Assembly (NCBI RefSeq): GCF_014656455.1
Contig: NZ_BNCL01000002.1
Location: forward strand, 186,001 to 250,000
DNA length: 64,000 nucleotides
Reading direction: 5' to 3'
From: Paracoccus aerius
GTDB taxonomy: Bacteria; Pseudomonadota; Alphaproteobacteria; Rhodobacterales; Rhodobacteraceae
The notes beneath the pieces were generated by a model. It was not told where the DNA came from. It saw only the letters and a program-made list of their open reading frames with translations, and did no database searches. A program made the position numbers and the translations under genes. This document shows positions 42,529 to 51,436 of the stretch, in pieces (within the stretch, counting starts at the first letter, position 1; each line of letters opens with the position of its first letter).

Positions 42529-44310
42529 GTGCTCCGGCGGATCAGCGATCGGCTGGACTTCACGCGCAAGCTGGGATTCCGGCTGGGCGCCTTGTTGTCG
42601 GTCGCCATCCTGCCCTTGGGCCTGATTTCCCTGATCCAGAACTTCAACCTGGTCCGGGAAGCCGAACGGGGGGTCGAGCTTGCGCTTCTGGGCCGGACAT
42701 CCTCGGCCGCGGCGGGGGAACGCGCGCTTCTGCAAAGCGCCCTTGGTTCTGCGGATGCGCTTGGTCCCGCCGTGCTGGATTCGCTGGACCGGCCCGGGGT
42801 CTGCGCCGACCTGATGCGCAACTTCATCGAACGAAGCGCGACCTATGTCTTTGCGGGCTTCGTGCCCCTGGACGGGATCAGCACCTGCAATTCCTCGGGG
42901 CGCAGCGATCCTGTCGATTTCACCGGCTCGGAGGGATACCAGCGTTTCATGGCCGAGCCTGGGACGCTTGTCACTTCGCTGGACAGCGGCCCGGTGATCC
43001 AGCGGCCGATCGTGGTGGTCATGCAGCCCCTGTATCGCAACCGCGAGATGCTGGGCTATATCAGCTTGTCGCTGACGACCGAACTGCTGCGGTCCACCCA
43101 TAACCTGACCTTCGGGACCGACGGCGCGCGGATCGTGTCCTTCAACCACCGAGGAGAGATCCTGACCTCGGACACGGATGCCCAGACATCGACCGAGGAT
43201 ATCCTGCCGCGGAACATGAACCTGGTCGATCTGCTGTCCCGGTCCGAGACGACCTTCAAGGCGCGGGCGGGCAACGGGCAGACGCGCATGTTCACGGTGG
43301 TGCCTGCGGTGCCGGGGCTGGTCTATGCCCTGGGAAGCTGGTCTCCCAAGACGGCCAGCGTCGGACTGTTCCAGATTTCCCGCCTTGGCGCGGTGACGAT
43401 TCCCATGGCCTTGTGGATCGTGTCCCTTGCCGTGGCCTATTTCGCGGTGTTCCGCATGGTGCTGCGCCACATCACCGTGCTGCGCGGCCAGATGCGCCGC
43501 TTTGCCATCGGCAACCGGTCCGAGCCACCGCCCGTCCTCTCGGACGCGCCGGCCGAGATCTGCGATGTCAGCCAGACCTTTCACAACATGGCACGGATCC
43601 TGATCCGGGATGAGGAACAGATGGAAGAGGCTGTCGCCGAAAAGACCGTCCTGCTGAAAGAGGTCCATCACCGGGTCAAGAACAACCTGCAACTGATCGC
43701 CTCGATCATCAACATGCAAAGCCGGGTGATCGACGATCCCGATGCAAGGCGCGTGCTGCGGTCGGTCCAGGACCGGGTGGCGGCGCTTGCCACGATCTAC
43801 CGCAACCTTTACCAGGCCGAGCATCTGGACGCGGTCGAGGCGGGTCAGTTGATCCGCGACATCATCAACCAGATGGTCAGCGCCTCGGTGCCGCCGGGCG
43901 GCAACCTGCGGATCCAGATGAATATCGAGACCCTGATCCTGCTGCCCGACCAGGCGGTCCCCCTGTCCCTGCTGGCGACCGAGGCCTTCACCAATGCCCT
44001 GAAATACGCAGGCACCTCCTCGGGCGAGGAAGGGCCGTGGGTCAGGATCAGCCTGACCTCGCCCGAACCCGGGCGCGGCGTCCTCGAAATTGCCAACTCC
44101 ATCGACCAGACCGACCAATCCGGCGGCACCGGCCTTGGCAGCCAATTGATCGAGGCCTTCACGACCCAGCTCGAAGGGCAGTCCACCACCGGCATCCGGG
44201 ACAACAGCTTCGTGCTGCGACTGGAATTCGCGGTCGAGAGCGGAAACATGACGCCCGAAGGACGGAATGTGGTCCTGACCTCGGCCGCGCGGGCAGGGGC
44301 GCGGCACTGA
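42529..44310 (+). CDS. HisKA_2 sensor histidine kinase (PhyK-like)
   Basis: A 593-aa sensor kinase. An N-terminal membrane helix (near LGALLSVAILPLGLISLI) and a second near MALWIVSLAVAYFAVFRMV flank an extracytoplasmic domain, Cache-like in layout. The HisKA_2 dimerisation box is EVHHRVKNNLQLIASIINMQ and the HATPase region includes LLATEAFTNALKYAG and GTGLGSQLIEAFTTQL. Kinases of this type phosphorylate PhyR, and location right after ecfG strongly supports that. The start is GTG 42529. Confidence 0.9.
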   Translation: MLRRISDRLDFTRKLGFRLGALLSVAILPLGLISLIQNFNLVREAERGVELALLGRTSSAAAGERALLQSALGSADALGPAVLDSLDRPGVCADLMRNFIERSATYVFAGFVPLDGISTCNSSGRSDPVDFTGSEGYQRFMAEPGTLVTSLDSGPVIQRPIVVVMQPLYRNREMLGYISLSLTTELLRSTHNLTFGTDGARIVSFNHRGEILTSDTDAQTSTEDILPRNMNLVDLLSRSETTFKARAGNGQTRMFTVVPAVPGLVYALGSWSPKTASVGLFQISRLGAVTIPMALWIVSLAVAYFAVFRMVLRHITVLRGQMRRFAIGNRSEPPPVLSDAPAEICDVSQTFHNMARILIRDEEQMEEAVAEKTVLLKEVHHRVKNNLQLIASIINMQSRVIDDPDARRVLRSVQDRVAALATIYRNLYQAEHLDAVEAGQLIRDIINQMVSASVPPGGNLRIQMNIETLILLPDQAVPLSLLATEAFTNALKYAGTSSGEEGPWVRISLTSPEPGRGVLEIANSIDQTDQSGGTGLGSQLIEAFTTQLEGQSTTGIRDNSFVLRLEFAVESGNMTPEGRNVVLTSAARAGARH

Positions 44311-44349
44311 AGGCTTGCGCAGGCAGGCCGGGATATTATCTTGTCAGGC

Positions 44350-45027
44350 ATGGACGCGCCCGAAACCTTTGACCTGACGACCGGCAGGGGCCTGATGGCC
44401 TGTCCGCGCTGCGACGCGCTGCACATCGAGGAGGAACTGGAGCCGGGCGAAACGGCCCGCTGCGTCCGCTGCGGCGGCGTTCTGGCGAAGCCGCGCGGTG
44501 GGGCCTTCATCCAGTTGATCGCGCTGTCCTTCACCACGGTCGTTCTTATGATGGGCGCCATCTTCTTCCCATTTCTGGAAATCTCGCGCATGGGCTTTGG
44601 CAATGCCACCTCGCTGTTCGGGGTGGGCATGGCCTTCGCCGACGGGGTCCTGCTGCCGCTGGTGCTGGCGGTGATGGCGATGATCGTGGGCCTGCCCGTG
44701 CTGCGGGCCTTTCTGCTGGTCTATACCCTGTCCCCGCTGGCGCAGGGGCGGGCGCCTTATCGTCACGCGGCCCGGGCCTTTCGCTGGTCGGAACTGCTGC
44801 GCCCCTGGTCCATGGCCGAAATCTTCGTGATCGGCACCGCCGTGGCCCTGGTCAAGGTGGCGGGCATCGCCACGGTTCATCTGGGTCCGGCCTTCTGGGC
44901 CTTCTGCGCGCTGATCCTGGTCAACTTCGCCTCGCGCGGGTTCATGTGCCAGACGACCATCTGGGACGCGATCGAGGATGCGGGCATGAAGACAGACGGT
45001 CGCGAAATGGTCAAAGGCCGCGCATGA
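44350..45027 (+). CDS. pqiA: PqiA-type membrane protein, first half
   Basis: A 225-aa protein with an N-terminal zinc-ribbon-like CPRCDALHIEEELEPGE... CVRCGG and four hydrophobic segments, a PqiA domain. In E. coli PqiA carries two such domains in one polypeptide; here the two are separate genes. It takes part in a Pqi intermembrane lipid-transport system with the MCE protein PqiB. ATG 44350 is preferred; a TTG lies 9 bp before. Confidence 0.9.
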   Translation: MDAPETFDLTTGRGLMACPRCDALHIEEELEPGETARCVRCGGVLAKPRGGAFIQLIALSFTTVVLMMGAIFFPFLEISRMGFGNATSLFGVGMAFADGVLLPLVLAVMAMIVGLPVLRAFLLVYTLSPLAQGRAPYRHAARAFRWSELLRPWSMAEIFVIGTAVALVKVAGIATVHLGPAFWAFCALILVNFASRGFMCQTTIWDAIEDAGMKTDGREMVKGRA

Positions 45028-45695
45028 TGAACATGGAAGGCCACGACGGGCCGATCATGACCGCCCATCGCGCGGGATTGCTGGGCTGCCGGTCCTGCGG
45101 CAGGGTCTGGCCCGAGGATCAGGAAACCTGCGACCGTTGCGGCGCCGATCTGGTGCCGCCCGACCGGCGCGGGCTGCAAAAGGTCTGGGCCTGGTGGATC
45201 GCGGGCCTGGTCATGTATGTCCCCGCGAACCTGTTCCCGATGATGCGCACCCAGACCTTTGCCGGTCTGCAAGGCAGTTCCGAGGCCACGATCCTGGAAG
45301 GCGTGGTCGAGCTGATGCACTATGGCAACTATGACATCGCCATCATCGTCTTCGTGGCATCGGTCATCGTGCCGGTGGCCAAGTTCCTGGCGATCGCCTG
45401 GCTTGCGACCGTTGCCGGGCGCCCGGCCACGGTCGAACAGGCCCATACAAGGCTGAAGATCTATGAAGTGGTGGAATTCATCGGCCGCTGGTCGATGATC
45501 GACGTCTTCGTGGTGGCGATCCTGTCGGCGCTTGTGCAGCTTGGCTTTGTCGCATCGGTTCATCCCGGACCCGCTGCCGTGTCCTTTGCGCTGTCGGTTG
45601 CCTTCACCATGCTTTCCGCGCAAAGCTTTGATCCAAGACTGATCTGGCGCGGCCTGCCGCTGCGGAACCGGACAGGGATCGAGGGGCAGGACTGA
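45024..45695 (+). CDS. PqiA-type membrane protein, second half
   Basis: A 223-aa partner with the second zinc-ribbon-like pair (CRSCGRVWPEDQETCDRCGA) and four hydrophobic helices. Start ATG 45024 overlaps the first half's stop by 4 bp, so the two are translated together. The remaining pqiB-pqiC follow 7 bp and 1 bp downstream. Confidence 0.88.
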   Translation: MMNMEGHDGPIMTAHRAGLLGCRSCGRVWPEDQETCDRCGADLVPPDRRGLQKVWAWWIAGLVMYVPANLFPMMRTQTFAGLQGSSEATILEGVVELMHYGNYDIAIIVFVASVIVPVAKFLAIAWLATVAGRPATVEQAHTRLKIYEVVEFIGRWSMIDVFVVAILSALVQLGFVASVHPGPAAVSFALSVAFTMLSAQSFDPRLIWRGLPLRNRTGIEGQD

Positions 45696-45702
45696 CACCG
45701 CA

Positions 45703-47745
45703 ATGACCGACACGCCGCCGCCGCCGAGACCGGCAAGCCCCGTGCGCAACACGGCCGCGCGCGCCGCGCAGGCCGGGATCAACGTGATCTGGCTTGTGCC
45801 CATCATCGCCCTGATCGTGACCCTGGGCATCGCGTGGAACGCCTATTCCAGCCGCGGCGCCGTGATCGAGGTCGAGTTCGCGGACGCAACCGGCGTGACG
45901 CCTGGCGAAACCACCCTGCGCTTTCGCGAGATCACCGTGGGGCAGGTGGAATCGGTCAGCTTCACCCCGGATCTGTCCCGCGTTGTCGTCAGCATCCGGG
46001 TCGACAAGGACGTGGCGCCCTATATCGACAGCGAAGCCTCGTTCTGGATCGTCCGGCCGCAGGTTTCGGCCCAGGGCGTGACCCGCCTTGACACCGTGCT
46101 GACCGGCGCCTTCATCGAAGGCTATTGGGATGCCAGCATCTCGGCCGAACAGAACCGCTTCGTCGGCCAGGACCGCCCGCCGCTGATCCGCGAGGATACG
46201 CCCGGCACGCTGGTCACCCTGGCCATGGAGAACGCCGACGGCATCACCGAAGGCGCGCCCGTCCTGTACCGCGGGGTCCAGGTCGGACGGATGGAGAATA
46301 TCCGCCTGGCCGACACCGAAGACCAGGTCATCGCCGACGCCTTTATCGAGGCGCCCCATGACAAGCGGCTGACGACCTCGACCGTGTTCTGGGACACCTC
46401 GGGTTTTTCGCTGTCGCTGGGGGCGTCGGGCGTGTCCTTCAACGTCAATTCCCTGTCCTCGGTCCTGCAGGGCGGGGTGGCCTTTGACACCTTGATCAGC
46501 GGCGGCCGGCCTGTCGAACGTGGCCATATCTATACGCTGCAGCCCGACGAGGAGACTGCGCGCAACGACATCCTGGCCAGCGACAATGCCGAACCGCTGC
46601 GCCTGGCCATGCTGATCGACGATTCCCTGCGCGGGCTGGCGAAGGGCGCCGACGTGCAGTTCCAGGGCCTGCGTGTGGGCCAGGTCACGGATCTGGCCGT
46701 TTCGCTGGACGAACCGAGAGGGGAGATCAGGCAGGTCGTGACCATGGCGATCTCGCCCGCGCGTCTGGGCCTGCCCGAGGATGCCACGCCCGAGGATGCC
46801 CTGGCCTTCCTGCAGGAAGCCGTGGAAGACGGCCTGCGCGCCCGCGTCGCCAGTGCCGGTTTCCTTGGAACCTCGCTGATGGTCGAGCTTGTGGAAATCC
46901 CGGGCGCTGAACCGGCAAGGATCAACACCGATGCCCAGCCGAACGCGATCATTCCTTCGGTCCCCGGCGACCTGGATGATTTCAGCGCAAGCGCCCAGGG
47001 GTTCCTGTCGCGCATCGGCAACCTGCCGCTGGAAGACGTGCTGCAATCGGCGACGGACATGATGAACAGCATCACGGCCCTTGCCAGTTCCGAAGATACC
47101 CGCGCGATCCCCGAAAGCCTGCGCCAGACCCTGGACCAGACCCGCAATGCCGCCACCGATATCGGCGGCATGGCACGCGACCTGCGCGAAGGCGGCGCCG
47201 CCCAGAACCTTGCCCGCCTTGTCGAGGAAGCCGCCGCCGCGGCCGAAGCCGTCAGGCTTGCCGCAGCCGACGTGCCCGAGATGGTGGACCAGATCGACGC
47301 CGCCGCCGCCGCCGTGGAAGAGTTCGGCTTCGCCGAGATCAGCGCCCAGGCCGAAGGCATCCTAGCCGACCTGCGCGCCATGCTGGGCAGCGAGGATGCC
47401 GAGCAGCTGCCCCGCAACCTGTCGGAAACGCTGGAAGCGGCGTCCGGCCTCTTGAACGACCTGCGCGACGGCGATGCGGCAGGCAGCCTGAACGACGCGC
47501 TGGACAGCGCCAGCACGGCGGCGGACGAGATCGCCACATCGGTCCAGCGGCTGCCGCAACTGATCCAGCGGCTGGAAGCGACGGCCGCAAGGGCGGATTC
47601 GGTGCTGGCTTCCTATGGCGACCGTTCGGCCTTCAACACCGAGGCCGTCAACATGCTGCGCGAACTGCGCCGTGCGACCGAGGCTTTCGGATCGCTGGCC
47701 CGCCTGATCGAACGCAACCCCCGTGCCTTTATCCTGGGACGATGA
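45703..47745 (+). CDS. pqiB: PqiB, MCE-domain lipid transport protein
   Basis: A 680-aa protein with an N-terminal membrane anchor (VIWLVPIIALIVTLGIAW) followed by three MCE domains (approximately residues 40-135, 155-250 and 285-395), e.g. GETTLRFREITVGQVESVSF, GVQVGRMENI and VQFQGLRVGQVTDLAV. A long Ala-rich C-terminal coiled-coil-like region follows. By analogy it forms a tunnel across the periplasm between the inner membrane (PqiA) and outer membrane (PqiC). Confidence 0.93.
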   Translation: MTDTPPPPRPASPVRNTAARAAQAGINVIWLVPIIALIVTLGIAWNAYSSRGAVIEVEFADATGVTPGETTLRFREITVGQVESVSFTPDLSRVVVSIRVDKDVAPYIDSEASFWIVRPQVSAQGVTRLDTVLTGAFIEGYWDASISAEQNRFVGQDRPPLIREDTPGTLVTLAMENADGITEGAPVLYRGVQVGRMENIRLADTEDQVIADAFIEAPHDKRLTTSTVFWDTSGFSLSLGASGVSFNVNSLSSVLQGGVAFDTLISGGRPVERGHIYTLQPDEETARNDILASDNAEPLRLAMLIDDSLRGLAKGADVQFQGLRVGQVTDLAVSLDEPRGEIRQVVTMAISPARLGLPEDATPEDALAFLQEAVEDGLRARVASAGFLGTSLMVELVEIPGAEPARINTDAQPNAIIPSVPGDLDDFSASAQGFLSRIGNLPLEDVLQSATDMMNSITALASSEDTRAIPESLRQTLDQTRNAATDIGGMARDLREGGAAQNLARLVEEAAAAAEAVRLAAADVPEMVDQIDAAAAAVEEFGFAEISAQAEGILADLRAMLGSEDAEQLPRNLSETLEAASGLLNDLRDGDAAGSLNDALDSASTAADEIATSVQRLPQLIQRLEATAARADSVLASYGDRSAFNTEAVNMLRELRRATEAFGSLARLIERNPRAFILGR

Positions 47746-47746
47746 C

Positions 47747-48379
47747 ATGACCCACCGCCTGCCACTTGCCGTCGCGTGCCTTGGTTTCCTGGGGCTGTCC
47801 GCCTGTTCCGACCCCGAGGACACGGCGCGCTATATCATCGATCCGCCGGTGACGGGGGGGCAGGTCCCCAATCGTCTGGGAAGCGCGGAACTGAAGGACG
47901 TGTCGCTGCCGGAATATGCCTCGGGGCAGGAAGTGGCCTTCCAGACCGAAGATGGCGCTGTCAGGTCCAATCCCGACAACCTTTGGGCCGACAATCCGCA
48001 GCGGGCCTTTACCATGTCGCTGGCCCGCGCCATCTCGGATGCCTCTGGCGCGACCGTCATCAGCGAGCCCTGGCCCCTGGCTGAGCCGCCGCAGCGCGTG
48101 CTGGAGGTGCGGGTCGAACGGGCCCTGGCCCAGGCCAACGGCATCTATCGCCTGCAGGGCCGCTATTTCGTCGCGGACGAGGGCAGCAACGGCGCAAACC
48201 ATGCCCGCAGCTTCGACATCGCGGTGCCGATGGGCAGCACGGGGCCTGCGGCATCGGCTGCGGCCGCGTCATCGGCGATCGCGCTGCTGGCCCAGCAGAT
48301 CGCGACCCTTTCGGGGCCGGGCCGCACCATCGCCACCACGGCCCCCGCCGATCCCTTTGCCCTTGATCCCTTGTTCTGA
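47747..48379 (+). CDS. pqiC: PqiC, outer-membrane lipoprotein of the Pqi system
   Basis: A 210-aa lipoprotein (ABC-type transport auxiliary lipoprotein/DUF330-like) with a lipobox LSAC (signal MTHRLPLAVACLGFLGLSAC). It ends the pqi operon. The start 47747 is 1 bp after the pqiB stop. No further gene of the system is seen downstream. Confidence 0.87.
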   Translation: MTHRLPLAVACLGFLGLSACSDPEDTARYIIDPPVTGGQVPNRLGSAELKDVSLPEYASGQEVAFQTEDGAVRSNPDNLWADNPQRAFTMSLARAISDASGATVISEPWPLAEPPQRVLEVRVERALAQANGIYRLQGRYFVADEGSNGANHARSFDIAVPMGSTGPAASAAAASSAIALLAQQIATLSGPGRTIATTAPADPFALDPLF

Positions 48380-48445
48380 CGAAACAAGATGGCGGATGGC
48401 CGAAACCATCCGCCAGAAAACCCCGCAGGCAACAAAGGCTACTGG

Positions 48446-48910
48446 TCAAACAGATGCACTTGGCGGGCTGCCCTTGTCCCGGTAATCGCCGGGATCGGAC
48501 AAGGAATCCTCGTCCAGGTCGGCACGACCCATGACGCGGACGATGACCGGCAGCACGAACTGGTCGAAGCATCCCCGGTCGGGCGCGAAGGCACCGGGAC
48601 GCCCGATGCCTCCGCAGTCCTCGCAATCCTCGATCCTGCCCCAGCAATTCGGGCAGGCACCAAGGGCGCAGGCCAGCATCTCGATCCGATCGATCAGAAG
48701 CTGGTTCTCCTGCTCGAGCCGCCGGAACGCGGCCCAGGTCGGGCGATCGTCATCGGTGAGAGGAGCACCGAAGCCCAACCGCCCCGAGATTGCCGCCAGC
48801 AGGTCTTTCGTGGCGGGAACCGGCACATTCTGCACACCCCCCGGTCCACTGCCCAAAAGCTGAAGTGCGGCGATTACGTCATTGAAATTCCGCATTGTGT
48901 CACCCGGCAT
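48446..48910 (-). CDS. Hypothetical protein with Cys-rich motif
   Basis: A 154-aa product starting MPGDTMRNFNDVIAALQLLG, with a CPNCWGRIEDCEDCGGIG cluster that resembles a small zinc ribbon. A coiled-coil-like stretch (FRRLEQENQLLIDRIEML) precedes it. I do not recognise the family. The start is uncertain: ATG 48910 or 48895. It converges on pqiC at the right-hand end of the pqi operon, with 66 bp between them. Confidence 0.6.
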   Translation of the reverse strand: MPGDTMRNFNDVIAALQLLGSGPGGVQNVPVPATKDLLAAISGRLGFGAPLTDDDRPTWAAFRRLEQENQLLIDRIEMLACALGACPNCWGRIEDCEDCGGIGRPGAFAPDRGCFDQFVLPVIVRVMGRADLDEDSLSDPGDYRDKGSPPSASV

Positions 48911-49249
48911 GTCCGTTATCCCTCCTGCTTCTGCCAAGCGAGGCGTCACCCCGTGCGACCGATCATCGCTTTCAATACTGACCTTATCCCCTGGGGCCGT
49001 GAATCCGACGTGAAAAATCGGCCCGCAGATCGCCCCGCCGCGTGAATAATGGACGAAAGACACAGGTTTTTCGGAAAATTGCCCGGATGGTCGGGGTTGG
49101 CGACCCTGTGGAATGGCTCTGGCAGTCGGTCTGCCATACCGGCGAATCACTGCAGGGCGGTTCAGGACGCGACGCCGATGGGCCTGCCGGTTCGTTTATT
49201 CGATCAGCAATTTGGCGAATCCCAGGGATCATCCCCGGCATGGCGCGCC
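48911..49249. other. 339-bp gap with no recognised gene
   Basis: Between the hypothetical protein and cysQ I saw no convincing frame or RNA. The region is somewhat less GC-rich than the coding DNA (for example GGTTTTTCGGAAAATTG near 49070-49086) and probably holds the promoter of the minus-strand hypothetical gene. A small RNA cannot be excluded. Confidence 0.5.
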
Positions 49250-50029
49250 CTATGTCATCGCCACGCGCATGTCCCGGTGCAGCCGTGGCCCGGCGACGAC
49301 CATGCCGTCGATCATGGCGCGCGGGCTGTTGAAGCGCATCGGCTGCCCGTGCCGGTCCGTGGCAATGGCGCCCGCGCGTTCCGCGATCAGGCTGCCCGCG
49401 GCGATGTCCCATTCCCAGACATGGCGCACAGACAGGGCCGCGTCGAAACGCCCCTCGGCTACAAGGCACAGCCGCCAGGCCAAGGACGGGCGGAACTCGC
49501 GGCGGAAAGGGGGCACCCGTCCGCCTTTCCAATGCTCGGGATCTGTTGCGGACTTGTAGGTCAGCACGCGGGCGCCGCCGATCCCGGCGCCGCTTGGCCG
49601 GATCGGCTGGCCATTCAGCAGCGCGGGGCCATCGGCATGGGCGGTGAAGGTCAGGTCCATGGCGGGCAGATGCACCACCGCCGCGATGATCCGGTGGCCT
49701 TCGGCCACGGCAAGCGAATGGGCGAAACCAGCCTGGCCTGCGATAAAGGCACGGGTGCCGTCGATCGGGTCGATGATGAAGCAGCGCCGGGCGTCCAGGC
49801 GGGATGCGTCCGCCTCGCTTTCCTCGGACAGCCAGCCATAGCTGGGCCGGGCACCCATCAGCGTGCTGTGAAGGGCATCGTTGACGGCCAGATCCGCCTC
49901 GGTCACGGGACCGGCGTCGTCGGGTTTTTCCCAAGCCTCGGGCTCGGCCTTCCAGAAGGACAGGGCGATGGGGCCCACCTTCCGGGCGGCCTCGGTCAAA
50001 AGGGCCAGATCCTCGTCAGGCCCCCGCAA
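49250..50029 (-). CDS. cysQ: 3'(2'),5'-bisphosphate nucleotidase CysQ
   Basis: A 259-aa inositol-monophosphatase-superfamily phosphatase; the metal and catalytic motifs EESEADASRLDARRCF and IIDPIDGTRAFIAG are clear, and the second motif WEWDIAAGSLIAERAG matches. It removes the 3'-phosphate from PAP. The likely start is TTG 50029, overlapping the pmbA stop by 14 bp; this is unusual and a later start is possible. Confidence 0.93.
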   Translation of the reverse strand: MRGPDEDLALLTEAARKVGPIALSFWKAEPEAWEKPDDAGPVTEADLAVNDALHSTLMGARPSYGWLSEESEADASRLDARRCFIIDPIDGTRAFIAGQAGFAHSLAVAEGHRIIAAVVHLPAMDLTFTAHADGPALLNGQPIRPSGAGIGGARVLTYKSATDPEHWKGGRVPPFRREFRPSLAWRLCLVAEGRFDAALSVRHVWEWDIAAGSLIAERAGAIATDRHGQPMRFNSPRAMIDGMVVAGPRLHRDMRVAMT

Positions 50030-51365
50030 CGGTCATTCCCCCCACCAGAAGGCTTGGCACCTCGACCGCCCGCCAGGGCAGGGCGTCGTTCGCGGCTTGC
50101 AGCGTCATCAGCATGTCGCGCAGGTTACCGGCGATGGTGCATTCGTTGACCGGATAGGCGATGCGGCCACCCTCGACCCAGAACCCGGCCGCCCCGCGCG
50201 AATAATCCCCCGTCGTCCCATTGATCGACGCCCCCAGCATCGAGGTGACGACCAGCCCCGTCCCCATCCGGGTGATCAGGTCGTCCTGCGTCACCTCGCC
50301 CTGGGTCAGGATGACATTGCTGTTGGTAGGCGATGGGGCCGAGGACATGCCCCGGGCGGCAGATGCGGTGCTGTCCATTCCCAGTTTGCGCCCCGTCGCC
50401 AGATCCAGCGTCCAGCCGTGCAGCACCCCGCCCCTGACGATGTCGCGCCGCCGCGTCGCCAGCCCTTCGGCATCGAAGGGGCGGGATGAGGGATAACGCG
50501 GCCGCAGCGGATCCTCGGTCAAGTCGAACCCCTCGGGCAGGACCGGCTGGCCCAGGTCATTGCGCAGCCAGCTTGCCCCGCGCGCGACGGCGCTGCCGTT
50601 CACCGCAGACAGCAGGTGGCCGATCAGGGACGACGCGACGCGCCGGTCGTACAGGATCGGGAAGGCCCCGGTCGGCGGCTTGCGAGATCCCGCGCGGGCC
50701 AGCGTACGTTCGGCGGCCAGGCGGCCGATCTCCTCGGGGGCGGGCAGATCCTCGGGCCAGACGCGGGATTCGCCGGCATAGTCGCGTTCCATCCCCAGCC
50801 CTTCGCCGGTGATGGCGACGGCCGAGATGGCATGGGTCGTGCGCGCATAGCCGCCCGAAAACCCGTTCGAGGCAGCAAGCCACAACTGGCGCCGGCTGAA
50901 GCCCGCATTGGCCGATTCCACCTGCGAGATGCCCGGCACATCGCGCGCCGCAGCCTCGGCCCGCAGCGCCAGGTCCTGGAGGTGGTCGGGCGACGGATCG
51001 GGCCGGTCGTCGGCGATCTGCAGCCCGTTCGCGTCACGCTGCCGGGCAAGCTGGTCGGGATCGGCCAGGCCAAGCATGTCGTCCACCGGGGCTTCCCGGG
51101 CCATGGCGACGGCACGTTCGGCCATGTTCGCAATGGTGGCGGGGCTGTGGTCGGATGCTGAAACGCAGGCCTGCCGCCCGCCGACCAGAACGCGCAGGCC
51201 GATCTCGACCCCTTCGGCCCGGTCGGCCTGTTCCAGCGTGCCGCCGCGCATGTCGATGCTGATCGACTGGCCGCTGCTGGTCAGCGCGTCGGCCCCGTCC
51301 GCCCCCGCGCGCCGCGCCGCATCGACCAGCTGTTCGGCCAGCGACTGCAAATCCACGGGTGACAT
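50016..51365 (-). CDS. pmbA: PmbA/TldE family metalloprotease-associated protein
   Basis: A 449-aa member of the TldD/PmbA family, which with TldD degrades or matures small peptides. It shows GGTLEQADRAEGVEIGLRVL, SASDHSPATIANMAE and FPILYDRRVASSLIGHLLSA. The HExxxH zinc motif of TldD is absent, as expected for PmbA. No tldD is present in the window. Start 51365 by family alignment; the start at 51419 would add 18 residues. Confidence 0.93.
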   Translation of the reverse strand: MSPVDLQSLAEQLVDAARRAGADGADALTSSGQSISIDMRGGTLEQADRAEGVEIGLRVLVGGRQACVSASDHSPATIANMAERAVAMAREAPVDDMLGLADPDQLARQRDANGLQIADDRPDPSPDHLQDLALRAEAAARDVPGISQVESANAGFSRRQLWLAASNGFSGGYARTTHAISAVAITGEGLGMERDYAGESRVWPEDLPAPEEIGRLAAERTLARAGSRKPPTGAFPILYDRRVASSLIGHLLSAVNGSAVARGASWLRNDLGQPVLPEGFDLTEDPLRPRYPSSRPFDAEGLATRRRDIVRGGVLHGWTLDLATGRKLGMDSTASAARGMSSAPSPTNSNVILTQGEVTQDDLITRMGTGLVVTSMLGASINGTTGDYSRGAAGFWVEGGRIAYPVNECTIAGNLRDMLMTLQAANDALPWRAVEVPSLLVGGMTVAGA

Positions 51366-51390
51366 CGGCTGTTCTCCTTGCCTGCGAATG

Positions 51391-51417
51391 AAAAAGGCCG
51401 GGACCGAGGCCCCGGCC
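51391..51417 (-). terminator. Rho-independent terminator of the DUF2125 gene
   Basis: On the minus strand GGCCGGG (51417-51411) pairs with CCCGGCC (51402-51396) around an 8-nt loop, followed by TTTTT (51395-51391). It lies 19 bp after the DUF2125 stop (51437) and before pmbA. Confidence 0.85.
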
Positions 51418-51436
51418 AAGGCCCGTTCGGCCCGGC

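Noticed and set aside
41725-44307. 860-codon minus-strand frame across nepR, ecfG and the kinase
   Set aside because: Antisense artefact; it covers three genes with clear families and begins with no ribosome binding site.
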